From NCBI GenBank assembly GCA_934086255.1, contig CAKOIB010000014.1, positions 1 to 17,143 of the forward strand: a stretch of 17,143 bases of DNA, written 5' to 3'. This document shows positions 5,469 through 13,059 of the stretch, piece after piece; position 1 is the first letter of the stretch; each line of letters opens with the position of its first letter. The notes beneath the pieces are model-generated. The model was not told where the DNA came from and did not search any database. It saw only the letters and a program-made list of their open reading frames with translations. The position numbers were made by a program, and so were the translations under genes. Source of the stretch: an uncultured Bacilli bacterium (GTDB lineage Bacteria > Bacillota_I > Bacilli_A > RF39 > UBA660).

Positions 5469-7220
5469 TTAAAACCAAGATTTCATTATATCAGCATTAT
5501 TACTTAATGGTTCTGGATTTGGTTTATCCAGTCTTAATGCTATTGGTACTTTAAATGCACTACCAAACACTATACAATTACCTGGTTGCAATGTTTTCAA
5601 ATGCCTTACTATTTCAGTAGAAACATTAGGAACCATACTTTTTATATATTCCAAATCTCTTGGATGATAAGTTCTAAAAATTATAAAATTACTACATTGC
5701 GAAATAGCAGTATCACTAAGCTCAGTAGGTCTTTGAGAAATAAGTCCTAATAAAACACCATACTTACGCCCTTCCTTAGCAATACGATCAAAAATATTAT
5801 ACCCAAGTAATTTTGCATCATTATCATTTTGAACATATCTATGTGCTTCCTCAATTATTATATGATAAGCAATTGCTGCTCTATCCTTTGATTCAGCAGA
5901 TGATTCATATATCATTTTAGAAAGAATCTTAGTAATAGCTTTTGCCATTTGATCCGTCACATAATTAATATTAAAATTAACCAATTGACATTTATCAGTA
6001 CCTGTCTCATCAGTAAGAAGCAATTTTATATACTCATCTCTTTCTATAAACTTATTAAAATCAAAATACTTTCTCGAATCACTACCCGCAATATTATGAA
6101 GCCTAACACTTAATACATTACCATATTCAAATACTTTTTCATTAGAAAGCACTCCTTCAGATATTAATGCAAAATCCATAGCTATTTCTAAATCCTTTAA
6201 AGTATAATGAGTCTTACCATCAGGACTAGGTAATTCAAGCCCTGGAGTAATAAACTTTTTAATAAAATCTATTACAAGCTCCATATCAGGCATTTTACCA
6301 GTATTATCTACATATAAACACTGTTTAAGCGGTCTTGTATACCCTATTTGGAAAACTTTAGCATCAAGATTCAAATCCACTGTTGAAAAACTAGTTAAAA
6401 TTGCAGTAATTTGATCCCTCATAGTACTTGCCTTTTCCCCACTTATCATAATATCAAGTATAGCCCTTGCTAAAATATCATTTTGATATTGAAGTGCAAT
6501 ATCACCAGATTTTTTAAATATACAAACTAACTTCAATGCCTTTTCTATTATTGGAATTTGATTAATAGAATCTGCATTAAGAAGTATTGCTAAATCATCA
6601 GCTTTCATTAAATATACTGGTATTTTAAGTATTTTTTCAGGCCTTGCTGTTGGATCAGTTGTATAATTAATAAAATGAATATTAGGATTTTTACTACCTG
6701 CAAAAGCATTTACATACTCACCATAAGTATCAAATATAAAAATATTTGCACCCTTCGGAGGACTAGACTTTTCAAATATATTTTGAATTAATCTTGCTGT
6801 TGCAAATGATTTACCAGATCCTGTATTACCTAATATAGAAAAATGATGAGAAAAGAAAGTATTAAAAGGCACATTAATTTTATAATTATCATAAATACTA
6901 GATTTACCAAAATACATAGTATCTTGTTGTTCTTCTTGGGCTCCTAAAACTAGAGCCAATTCCTCAACTGTTACTATTCTAACAACTGATTTAAAAGAAG
7001 GCTTTTTATCAATACCAGGCAAAAACTTATTATCTTTTATTTCTCCAAGCAACATAACTTTAGCTTCTTTTTTATTAATATCAGTAATTTCTCCGACTAC
7101 TTTTTTTAAATCCCATTCAAATATAACATGTACATTTACTAAGTTAGGCTGTTTATCTATATCAATTGTAAGTTCCACTGTTATAAAATCTTGTACTATA
7201 TCTTTAATTTTTCCTATCAT
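5469..7220 (-). CDS. HerA-like ATPase (DUF87, FtsK/HerA superfamily)
   Basis: HerA-type proteins are hexameric RecA-fold motors that move along DNA; archaeal HerA works with NurA in end resection, and bacterial relatives include anti-phage proteins. Residues 1-95 look like the small beta-barrel (HAS) domain. Walker A is GNTGSGKS at 131-138, followed by FIFDTYGEY. Walker B is IIIEEAHRYV near 453-462, the HerA-type EEAH form. An arginine-bearing segment (RPTELSDTAISQCSNFIIFRT) follows. The length of 583 residues is normal. The SD is AGAGGG and the start is unambiguous. No NurA or SIR2 partner is visible; neighbours are a rhodanese, a VirD4-like ATPase and the DGR target. The cellular role is not evident. 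Confidence 0.88.
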   Translation of the reverse strand: MIGKIKDIVQDFITVELTIDIDKQPNLVNVHVIFEWDLKKVVGEITDINKKEAKVMLLGEIKDNKFLPGIDKKPSFKSVVRIVTVEELALVLGAQEEQQDTMYFGKSSIYDNYKINVPFNTFFSHHFSILGNTGSGKSFATARLIQNIFEKSSPPKGANIFIFDTYGEYVNAFAGSKNPNIHFINYTTDPTARPEKILKIPVYLMKADDLAILLNADSINQIPIIEKALKLVCIFKKSGDIALQYQNDILARAILDIMISGEKASTMRDQITAILTSFSTVDLNLDAKVFQIGYTRPLKQCLYVDNTGKMPDMELVIDFIKKFITPGLELPSPDGKTHYTLKDLEIAMDFALISEGVLSNEKVFEYGNVLSVRLHNIAGSDSRKYFDFNKFIERDEYIKLLLTDETGTDKCQLVNFNINYVTDQMAKAITKILSKMIYESSAESKDRAAIAYHIIIEEAHRYVQNDNDAKLLGYNIFDRIAKEGRKYGVLLGLISQRPTELSDTAISQCSNFIIFRTYHPRDLEYIKSMVPNVSTEIVRHLKTLQPGNCIVFGSAFKVPIALRLDKPNPEPLSNNADIMKSWF

Positions 7221-7248
7221 ATTATCAATCCCTCTTTATTATAAGATA

Positions 7249-7254
7249 ATTATA
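7249..7254 (-). promoter_or_regulatory. Candidate extended -10 promoter of the HerA-like gene
   Basis: The minus strand reads TGTTATAAT, an extended -10 with no clear -35. A second TATAAT at 7238-7243 would leave too short a leader. The rest of the gap up to 7412 is AT-rich and shows nothing else. Confidence 0.4.
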
Positions 7255-7412
7255 ACAAATAAAACTATAAAAAACTATATGTTTTAGAAATTATTTATTT
7301 TTTTTAAAACCAAAAAGAAATAGAAATTAATCTATTCCCATTTTCTAACCCATATAACAAGTATAAAACACAATTTTGTATAAAATTATTCTTTTTTTAA
7401 AAAATCTAAATA

Positions 7413-7697
7413 CTAACCATTATAACTATTATATCCCCCAATAACATTAATAACATTATACCCTTTAGAAGCAAGCTGTTGACAAGCCTTTGCACTCTGT
7501 ATTCCATACATACAATATATATAATAAACACCATCTTTACTTATATAATTATCAGGATTAAAAAGCAAAAAATTAACCGGAACATTCTTGCTAGTAGGAA
7601 TATTACCATTATTAAATAAATAACTATCCCTAATATCAATAACATTAACCCTTCCAATAAGACCCTTAAGCTCATCAGTACTTATACTTTTATACAT
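7413..7697 (-). CDS. Single-domain rhodanese-like protein
   Basis: Rhodaneses carry sulfane sulfur on an active-site cysteine. This 94-residue protein is one complete domain: the N-terminal IST.EL, VNVIDIRDSYLFNNGNIPTSKNVP, the active-site loop YIYCMYGIQSAKACQQLASKGY with Cys as the probable sulfur carrier, and the terminal VINVIGGYNSY. The loop CMYGIQ lacks the arginines common in thiosulfate sulfurtransferases, so the substrate is unknown. It begins 43 bp after the VirD4-like gene, with a GGGGG SD and a possible own -10. It could act in sulfur transfer or redox balance. Confidence 0.88.
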   Translation of the reverse strand: MYKSISTDELKGLIGRVNVIDIRDSYLFNNGNIPTSKNVPVNFLLFNPDNYISKDGVYYIYCMYGIQSAKACQQLASKGYNVINVIGGYNSYNG

Positions 7698-7740
7698 AAA
7701 ATACCCCCATAATACATTATATGAGAGTATTTACTAAATG

Positions 7741-9864
7741 TTATTCATCAAAGAAATCATCAAAGAATTGATCATCAGTAACAGTCTTTTTATAAATATC
7801 TGAAACATCTGAATTAACTTGTGGAGTTGGTTTAATACCAGTATTTAAATCATTTACTGGATTATCAACAACCTTTAAAGCATCATTTGAAACATTATTT
7901 TCTATACTAGCCTGTTGCTTTTTCTTTTGTTCCTCTTGTTCCTTTCTTTCCTCTTCTTCAAGCTCTGCAATCTTTTGATCAATCTTTTTAACTATATCAT
8001 CTATATTAAAATTATTGTTAGGCTTTGCTTCATTTGTACTTGGAGTACTAAAAGGATTAGGACCCGCTCCAAAAGGATTAGCACCACCCATAAATGGATT
8101 AGCACCCATAAATGGATTACTTCCCATAGAATCCATAAAACTATCCTTTTTCTTTTCTTTTACAAACTCTTTAATATTAAACTTTTGAACTTCCTTTCTT
8201 TCCCTTTGAATAAATGGATCAGCTTCAAGCTTTGGAATATTCCAATCAATCTCAAAATTAGGTTTCAACTTAGTCCTAAAAGGATTTTGCCTGACCCTAA
8301 TAATAATTGCTTCAAATAACTTCATCTTTTGTAAATCAGAAACAGTTACTAAAGGTCTATTCTCTTCATGTTCCTTATCACCTTTTCCAACCTTTACTTT
8401 AACCTCACCACAAAGTTCACTTATTTCTTTCAAAGCTGCAAGCTCAGTAGTAAGCAAATAAAGCAAATTATTACAATTACTACGTATAGTTTGAGCAACC
8501 TCTTTTGAATAAGTAGCTTCAAGACCAGCAAAGTTTTGAATAATCATAGTAAGCCTAATCCTTCTAGAACGTGCTGCTGCAACCATCGTAGTAATATCCT
8601 TTAAAGGAGGCATATTTTGAAACTCATCAAGAATAAAATTAGTTCTAACAGGAAGTTCTCCTTTTGGTGATTGTTGAGCAACATCTATCAAAGACTCATA
8701 ACATTGTTTTATAAAAATAGTAGCAAGAGCATGATAAGTTTTCTTTTCATCTTGAATAATCATAAATACAGCAGTCTTTTGCTTACCAATAGTTGACATA
8801 TCAAAATCACTAGTAGCAAGCATTTCAGACAAGTTCTCACGAGATGCAAATATCCTTATCTTTTGCTTAAAAGTAGAAAGAATACCACCCTTTGTCTCCT
8901 CAGGTGCAAAAACAGTAGCAGAAGCCGCAGTATATGCTGAAGAATCAGGTTCCATATCATTAAAATATTCCTTCATATAATTACTATTTCTACCAAACTT
9001 TTCTTCCCCTAAAGTAGTCATCAAAGAAATACTATTAATATTAACCTCTTCAGGCTTTGCATCCTTAAACAATCCTAATGCAAGTCCAGTAAAAAAGTCA
9101 GCAGAATTCTTTTCCCAAAAAGGATCCTTATTTCCACCCTCTTCATACAAAATATTCGCAGCAACGTCATCCAAAAGCTCCATAGCTTTATCAGTATTAC
9201 CATTAGTGTAATAAGAATATGGAAGAGCAAGAGGATTCCACGTATTACCACGTTGAGGTTCACGGAAGTTTAACACTACTATTTTATAACCCCTTTGCTT
9301 TAATAAACCAGCACTTTCTTTATATATTTCACCCTTAGGATCAGTAATAATCATTGACTCACCACGTTTAGCAAGAATCTTTACTAAAGGATGAATTATA
9401 CATTGAGTCTTACCAGTACCAGTAGAACCAATAACTAAGTTATGTGACTCTCCATCATCAACCCACATACTCTTTCCATCATTAATAATAGGAAACCCAG
9501 CAGCATTATAAACAGGATCTTGTACATGCAACTCTTTTAAAGACTCTTTAATTTCCTTTTCCTTAGCCCATCTAGAATAACCACCCTTATTTTCTTTTTC
9601 TCCTACAAAAAGACCAAGACCTTTTTCTTGCTCAAAAAAATAAGACTTAACAGAAAAAATAAGAAAAATTAAAGCAAATATATAAAACATTAATAATACA
9701 CCAAAATGCTCTGTAAACGCTATAAATATATCAGCAGTAAGCCCATCACCACGTCCAATACTTGCAATATTAGAAACAGCAAGAGCCACTAAAAAAAGTA
9801 ATAAAACTGCAAATAAACCAAAAATCATCCAATCTTGTGCAGTAGCTTTTAACTTTAATTTCAT
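7741..9864 (-). CDS. VirD4/TraG-family coupling-protein-like ATPase
   Basis: VirD4-type coupling proteins are membrane-bound hexameric ATPases that bring DNA-protein substrates to a type IV secretion channel. From the ATG at 9864 (SD GAGGTGG) the product has 707 residues. Two N-terminal membrane helices (about 12-30 and 54-72) precede Walker A GSTGTGKT at 145-152, TDPKGEIY and Walker B NFILDEFQN near 409-417, then AAARSRRIRLTMIIQNFAGLE, all classic TraG/VirD4 blocks. After the ATPase come a Gly/Asn/Pro/Phe repeat segment (579-606), a charged coiled coil (about 623-655) and an acidic tail ending FFDDFFDE. No relaxase, VirB4 or channel gene is nearby, so it looks orphaned. The ATG at 9876 has no SD. 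Confidence 0.9.
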   Translation of the reverse strand: MKLKLKATAQDWMIFGLFAVLLLFLVALAVSNIASIGRGDGLTADIFIAFTEHFGVLLMFYIFALIFLIFSVKSYFFEQEKGLGLFVGEKENKGGYSRWAKEKEIKESLKELHVQDPVYNAAGFPIINDGKSMWVDDGESHNLVIGSTGTGKTQCIIHPLVKILAKRGESMIITDPKGEIYKESAGLLKQRGYKIVVLNFREPQRGNTWNPLALPYSYYTNGNTDKAMELLDDVAANILYEEGGNKDPFWEKNSADFFTGLALGLFKDAKPEEVNINSISLMTTLGEEKFGRNSNYMKEYFNDMEPDSSAYTAASATVFAPEETKGGILSTFKQKIRIFASRENLSEMLATSDFDMSTIGKQKTAVFMIIQDEKKTYHALATIFIKQCYESLIDVAQQSPKGELPVRTNFILDEFQNMPPLKDITTMVAAARSRRIRLTMIIQNFAGLEATYSKEVAQTIRSNCNNLLYLLTTELAALKEISELCGEVKVKVGKGDKEHEENRPLVTVSDLQKMKLFEAIIIRVRQNPFRTKLKPNFEIDWNIPKLEADPFIQRERKEVQKFNIKEFVKEKKKDSFMDSMGSNPFMGANPFMGGANPFGAGPNPFSTPSTNEAKPNNNFNIDDIVKKIDQKIAELEEEERKEQEEQKKKQQASIENNVSNDALKVVDNPVNDLNTGIKPTPQVNSDVSDIYKKTVTDDQFFDDFFDE
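8047..8128 (-). repeat. NPF-rich short tandem repeats in the VirD4-like gene
   Basis: Imperfect repeats of about 18 bp (for example CCCATAAATGGATTAGCA on the plus strand near 8088 and 8105) encode four NPF motifs with Gly, Ala and Met between. The segment links the ATPase to the coiled coil and is probably a disordered linker that varies in length by slippage. Confidence 0.7.
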
Positions 9865-9894
9865 AATCCACCTCATTAACTATAATCTTTTATA

Positions 9895-9923
9895 ATTATA
9901 TCACTTATATTTTAAGAAGTAAA
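9895..9923 (-). promoter_or_regulatory. Promoter of the VirD4-like gene
   Basis: The -35 TTTACT (9918-9923) and perfect -10 TATAAT (9895-9900) are 17 bp apart, with an extended TGA before the -10. The start near 9888 gives a leader of about 24 nt. Confidence 0.65.
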
Positions 9924-9932
9924 TGAGTTAAG

Positions 9933-9963
9933 AAAAAAAACAAAGCATAAAAATATACTTTGT
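9933..9963 (-). terminator. Intrinsic terminator of the pyrophosphatase gene
   Basis: A 9-bp stem (9940-9948 with 9955-9963, one G-T pair) and a 6-nt loop, followed on the minus strand by eight T residues. It lies just after the stop at 9970. Confidence 0.88.
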
Positions 9964-9969
9964 AATAAA

Positions 9970-11601
9970 CTATTGCAATCTATTAAATCCAGATATAATC
10001 GCAGGAACTATTTGCTTCTTTCTAGATATTTGTCCATCCAAATACATACCTTCATGACTATCAATCAAATAACCTTGATCCAATATATCCTTAGCCCTTT
10101 TTGTATAAATAAAATATGAACCATTCTTTATAATATCAGTAATAGCAACCACTACAAAAGAACTACCAATATCAACTCTCATTTCCTCAATTAACCTAAT
10201 ATACTCATCCATATCCTTAAGTATCTCATCAACATCCATTGTAAACACTTGAGCAACAGTATACTTCTTATCATCATAAGAGAAAGTCTTAACATCAGTA
10301 TTTAATATTTCTTCCTTACTCATACCCTTAATAGAAGTACCAGCTTTAAACATTTCAAGTCCATATTCTTTATAATCAATACCCACTATCTCAGATAATT
10401 CCTCAACTACCCGTCTATCAACATCCGTAGTAGTAGGACTACTAAGTATCAAAGTATCAGAAAGTATACCAGATAACATAAGCCCAGCCATATCACGAGG
10501 AATATCAACACCATTTTCCTTATACAAAGAATAAATAATAGTATTTGAACTACCAACAGCCATATTCCTAAAATTAATTGGACTACTAGTAGTAATATCC
10601 CCAAGCTTATGATGATCAACTATCTCAACAATATCAGCTTCATTCAAACCAAGAACACTTTGTTCCTCTTCATTATGATCAACTAAAATAACTTTTTTTC
10701 TATTAACATTTGAAACATCAGTAAGACGAAGAAGCCCCAAACACTTATTATTCTTATCAATAACAGGATAATTATTATGCTTCAACTTCTTACTAGCAAT
10801 TATAAAATCATCATAATACTCATTCTCATTAAAACATACTGCTCTACCATGCTCAAACACAGTAGAAATATAATTAGCAAGAGAAATCAACTTAGCAGTA
10901 TGAAAAGTATCATAAGAAGTACTAATAACATTAACCTCATTCTCTTTAGCAAGATTAAGTATATCCAAATCCAACTCTTGATCCCCAACAAGTATTATAG
11001 TCTTAACACCCTGATCAATAGCATGCTTAATTATAATAGGTCTATTCGAAGTAATCAAAATATTCTTCGAAGAAAGATTCACTTCTTGAACAAACACAAC
11101 AGACTTATAACCACCAACTAAAACATCACCAGAAATAAAATCAGAATACCTAAGAACTTCTTTTCCACATAAAACATCTACTAAATTATCATAAGAAGTC
11201 TTTAAACTAGTTAACTCTCCCCCAATAAACTCCTTAAGCAACATCTTAAGAGTAATAAGAGCTAAAAAGTTACCATCATCATCCACAACAGGAACACCAG
11301 TTATTTTATTCTCACTTAAAAAATCATAAGTCTTCTTAATAGAATCAGTATCCTTCATAAAACAATTCTTATGATACTCAATATCCTTTATTTGTAACTT
11401 AACATCATCCAAATGCTTAGGCTTTGAAACACCAAAAAAGTCAAGAACAAAACTAGTTTCCTTTGAAATACCATCAAGCACCCTAGGCTCAGTATTAAAA
11501 CCAAGTTTATTCTTTAAATAAGACAAACTAATTGCACCACAAACCGAATCAGTATCAGGATTATGATGACCAAAAATATAAATCTTTTCCTTATTATCCA
11601 T
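9970..11601 (-). CDS. ppaC: Manganese-dependent (family II) inorganic pyrophosphatase with CBS and DRTGG domains
   Basis: The enzyme hydrolyses pyrophosphate to phosphate in the cytosol, pulling biosynthetic reactions such as tRNA charging. From ATG 11601 it has 543 residues. The DHH-type metal centre begins with IFGHHNPDTDSV (residues 9-20). A long regulatory insert follows: CBS (about 80-125), a DRTGG-like domain (about 150-235) and a second CBS half (about 255-295). The catalytic part resumes with VILVDHNEE and EIVDHHKLG, and ends with the DHHA2 domain carrying SRKKQIVP. This CBS-DRTGG form is regulated by adenine nucleotides, including diadenosine polyphosphates, in Clostridium relatives. 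The ATG at 11616 is an alternative, but it would leave almost no leader from the -10 at 11627-11632, and homologues begin near KIYIFGH. It ends in a strong terminator. Confidence 0.95.
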   Translation of the reverse strand: MDNKEKIYIFGHHNPDTDSVCGAISLSYLKNKLGFNTEPRVLDGISKETSFVLDFFGVSKPKHLDDVKLQIKDIEYHKNCFMKDTDSIKKTYDFLSENKITGVPVVDDDGNFLALITLKMLLKEFIGGELTSLKTSYDNLVDVLCGKEVLRYSDFISGDVLVGGYKSVVFVQEVNLSSKNILITSNRPIIIKHAIDQGVKTIILVGDQELDLDILNLAKENEVNVISTSYDTFHTAKLISLANYISTVFEHGRAVCFNENEYYDDFIIASKKLKHNNYPVIDKNNKCLGLLRLTDVSNVNRKKVILVDHNEEEQSVLGLNEADIVEIVDHHKLGDITTSSPINFRNMAVGSSNTIIYSLYKENGVDIPRDMAGLMLSGILSDTLILSSPTTTDVDRRVVEELSEIVGIDYKEYGLEMFKAGTSIKGMSKEEILNTDVKTFSYDDKKYTVAQVFTMDVDEILKDMDEYIRLIEEMRVDIGSSFVVVAITDIIKNGSYFIYTKRAKDILDQGYLIDSHEGMYLDGQISRKKQIVPAIISGFNRLQ

Positions 11602-11623
11602 ATATAACACATCCATTTCTTAA

Positions 11624-11652
11624 ATAATTGTACCACTAAATAAAACAATTAT
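11624..11652 (-). promoter_or_regulatory. Extended -10 promoter of ppaC within an inverted repeat
   Basis: The minus strand reads TGGTACAAT (-10 at 11627-11632). It is embedded in a perfect 8-bp inverted repeat, ATAATTGT (11624-11631) and ACAATTAT (11645-11652), with a 13-nt loop. The repeat may be a weak terminator of the upstream methyltransferase or an operator; I cannot tell which. Confidence 0.45.
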
Positions 11653-11658
11653 AAATAC

Positions 11659-12378
11659 CTATTTACTAAACTCATACAAAATTATACTAGTAGCAACCCC
11701 AACATTAAGACTCTCTAAATTAGAATTAGTCTTTATATTAATCTTTTTATCACTAAGAACTACCAATTCATTACTTACTCCATTACCTTCATTACCCATA
11801 ATAAGACAAAACTTAGAGCAAGAAACATCCCTAATATCATCACCACAACAAACATCAGTAACATATATAGGAACAATTCCTTTTAAAGACTTAATAACAG
11901 AAACTAAATCCTCTCTTAAAACATTAACCTTTAAAACAGAACCCTCACATGCCCTTAAACACTTATCATTATATAAATCACAACAAGTATTAGACAAAAC
12001 AACACTAGAAACATTAAAACCAAGAGCACTACGTATTATAGTCCCCATATTACCAGGATCACTAACACCATCCAAAAGAAGTACTCTATCACCAAGAACC
12101 CCATCAAAAATAGGCTTTTTAACAACTCCAACATAAAGACAAGTATTAACACTCTTTATCTTACTCATAACTTTATCAGTAACAAAATACTTAGAACACG
12201 AAACATCTAAATCATTCCCCTCAAGTATATAAACCTCTAAAAGAAGACCTAAACTATCAGCTTCCTTAATAAAATTAACACTATCAACAACAAATCTATC
12301 ATATAAATCACGATACTTTTTATTATAAAGCCTAACTAAATCCTTTATTTTCTTATTATCTAAACTAGTTATTAACAT
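11659..12378 (-). CDS. SpoU/TrmH-family RNA 2'-O-methyltransferase
   Basis: SpoU (SPOUT) enzymes use S-adenosylmethionine, bound in a trefoil knot, to methylate 2'-hydroxyls of rRNA or tRNA. The 239 residues hold an N-terminal substrate-binding part (VDSVNFIKEA near 31-40) and the three family motifs in order: motif 1 DPGNMGTIIRSA (107-118), motif 2 LIMGNEGNGVS (192-202), motif 3 ESLNVGVATSIILYE (222-236). The layout is of the RlmB/TrmH-like group; the target nucleotide cannot be told from sequence. The SD AGGTGG lies 4 bp before the ATG, and the upstream peptidase gene stops 8 bp earlier, so the two are one operon. Cysteine content is high (11 by eye). Confidence 0.94.
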   Translation of the reverse strand: MLITSLDNKKIKDLVRLYNKKYRDLYDRFVVDSVNFIKEADSLGLLLEVYILEGNDLDVSCSKYFVTDKVMSKIKSVNTCLYVGVVKKPIFDGVLGDRVLLLDGVSDPGNMGTIIRSALGFNVSSVVLSNTCCDLYNDKCLRACEGSVLKVNVLREDLVSVIKSLKGIVPIYVTDVCCGDDIRDVSCSKFCLIMGNEGNGVSNELVVLSDKKINIKTNSNLESLNVGVATSIILYEFSK

Positions 12379-12386
12379 AAAACCAC

Positions 12387-13028
12387 CTATAAAAAACTTT
12401 TCATATCCTTTCTTATTTTCTTATAATCAGGAACATAATAACTAACCAATTCCCAAAAAGATGAAGAATGATTAGGATGAATAAGATGAGAAAGCTCATG
12501 ATAAATAACATAATCCAAATACTTAACATCAAACTTTATAAGTTCCAAATTAAGAGTAATAACATTATCAGTAACATTACACACTCCCCATTTACTACTC
12601 ATCTTTCTTATTCTAAGACTAGGCTTATCAACTTTTTTATTAAAAATAGAAAAACAAACATCATACCTTTTTCTAAATACTTCCTTTGCCATCTTTTTAT
12701 AAAACTTTAAAACATCATAATCCCTACTCATAAAAACCTTAGAATCTCCCAAAACAACAGAAGAAGTATTACTATAACAAATATCATAATATTTTCCTAA
12801 ATACATAAACTTACCAAAATTATAAGAAACCTTACTCTCCATACTAAGCAAATTCTTTTCAATAAAACGAGAATTATTATTAACAAACTCCATTATTTTT
12901 CTATTACTTATACCAATGGGAGCACTAATATATATACACAAATCACTCTTAATTCTCATATACATATTCTTAATACTCTTATATGAAACGACTATATCAT
13001 ACTCTTTATCATTAAAACTATACTTCAT
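12387..13028 (-). CDS. YgjP-like (DUF45) zinc metallopeptidase
   Basis: YgjP/SprT-like proteins are probable zinc-dependent peptidases of unknown substrate. In 213 residues the C-terminal half shows the family block: MSSKWGVCN (143-151), then YHELSHLIHPNHSSSFWELV (176-195). His177 and His181 would bind zinc with His187, and Glu178 would be catalytic. The N-terminal half is beta-rich. The start is weakly supported: only AAG lies before the ATG, and a hairpin separates it from alaS, so translation may rely on read-through or coupling. The closely following SpoU gene suggests a shared mRNA. Confidence 0.9.
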   Translation of the reverse strand: MKYSFNDKEYDIVVSYKSIKNMYMRIKSDLCIYISAPIGISNRKIMEFVNNNSRFIEKNLLSMESKVSYNFGKFMYLGKYYDICYSNTSSVVLGDSKVFMSRDYDVLKFYKKMAKEVFRKRYDVCFSIFNKKVDKPSLRIRKMSSKWGVCNVTDNVITLNLELIKFDVKYLDYVIYHELSHLIHPNHSSSFWELVSYYVPDYKKIRKDMKSFL

Positions 13029-13031
13029 ACT

Positions 13032-13059
13032 TAAAAAGAAAAAGTAATAACAATTACTT
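13032..13059 (-). terminator. AT-rich hairpin at the end of alaS
   Basis: A perfect 7-bp stem (13042-13048 with 13053-13059) with a 4-nt loop is followed on the minus strand by TTTCTTTTT. Two bases of the alaS TAA stop (13058-13060) are in the stem. It is weak, so it may only attenuate transcription into the peptidase and SpoU genes. Confidence 0.5.

Noticed and set aside
7221..7412. The 192-bp gap between the rhodanese and HerA-like genes examined for a small gene or RNA
   Set aside because: Only AT-rich sequence with a candidate -10 near the HerA-like gene; no stable hairpin or coding frame with an SD.
7915..8319. A 134-codon plus-strand frame opposite the VirD4-like gene
   Set aside because: Low-complexity antisense of a well-supported gene, with no family resemblance; AT-rich coding sequence gives such frames by chance. 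The same holds for 3871-4086, 10777-11121, 12468-12710, 13997-14395 and 14922-15146.
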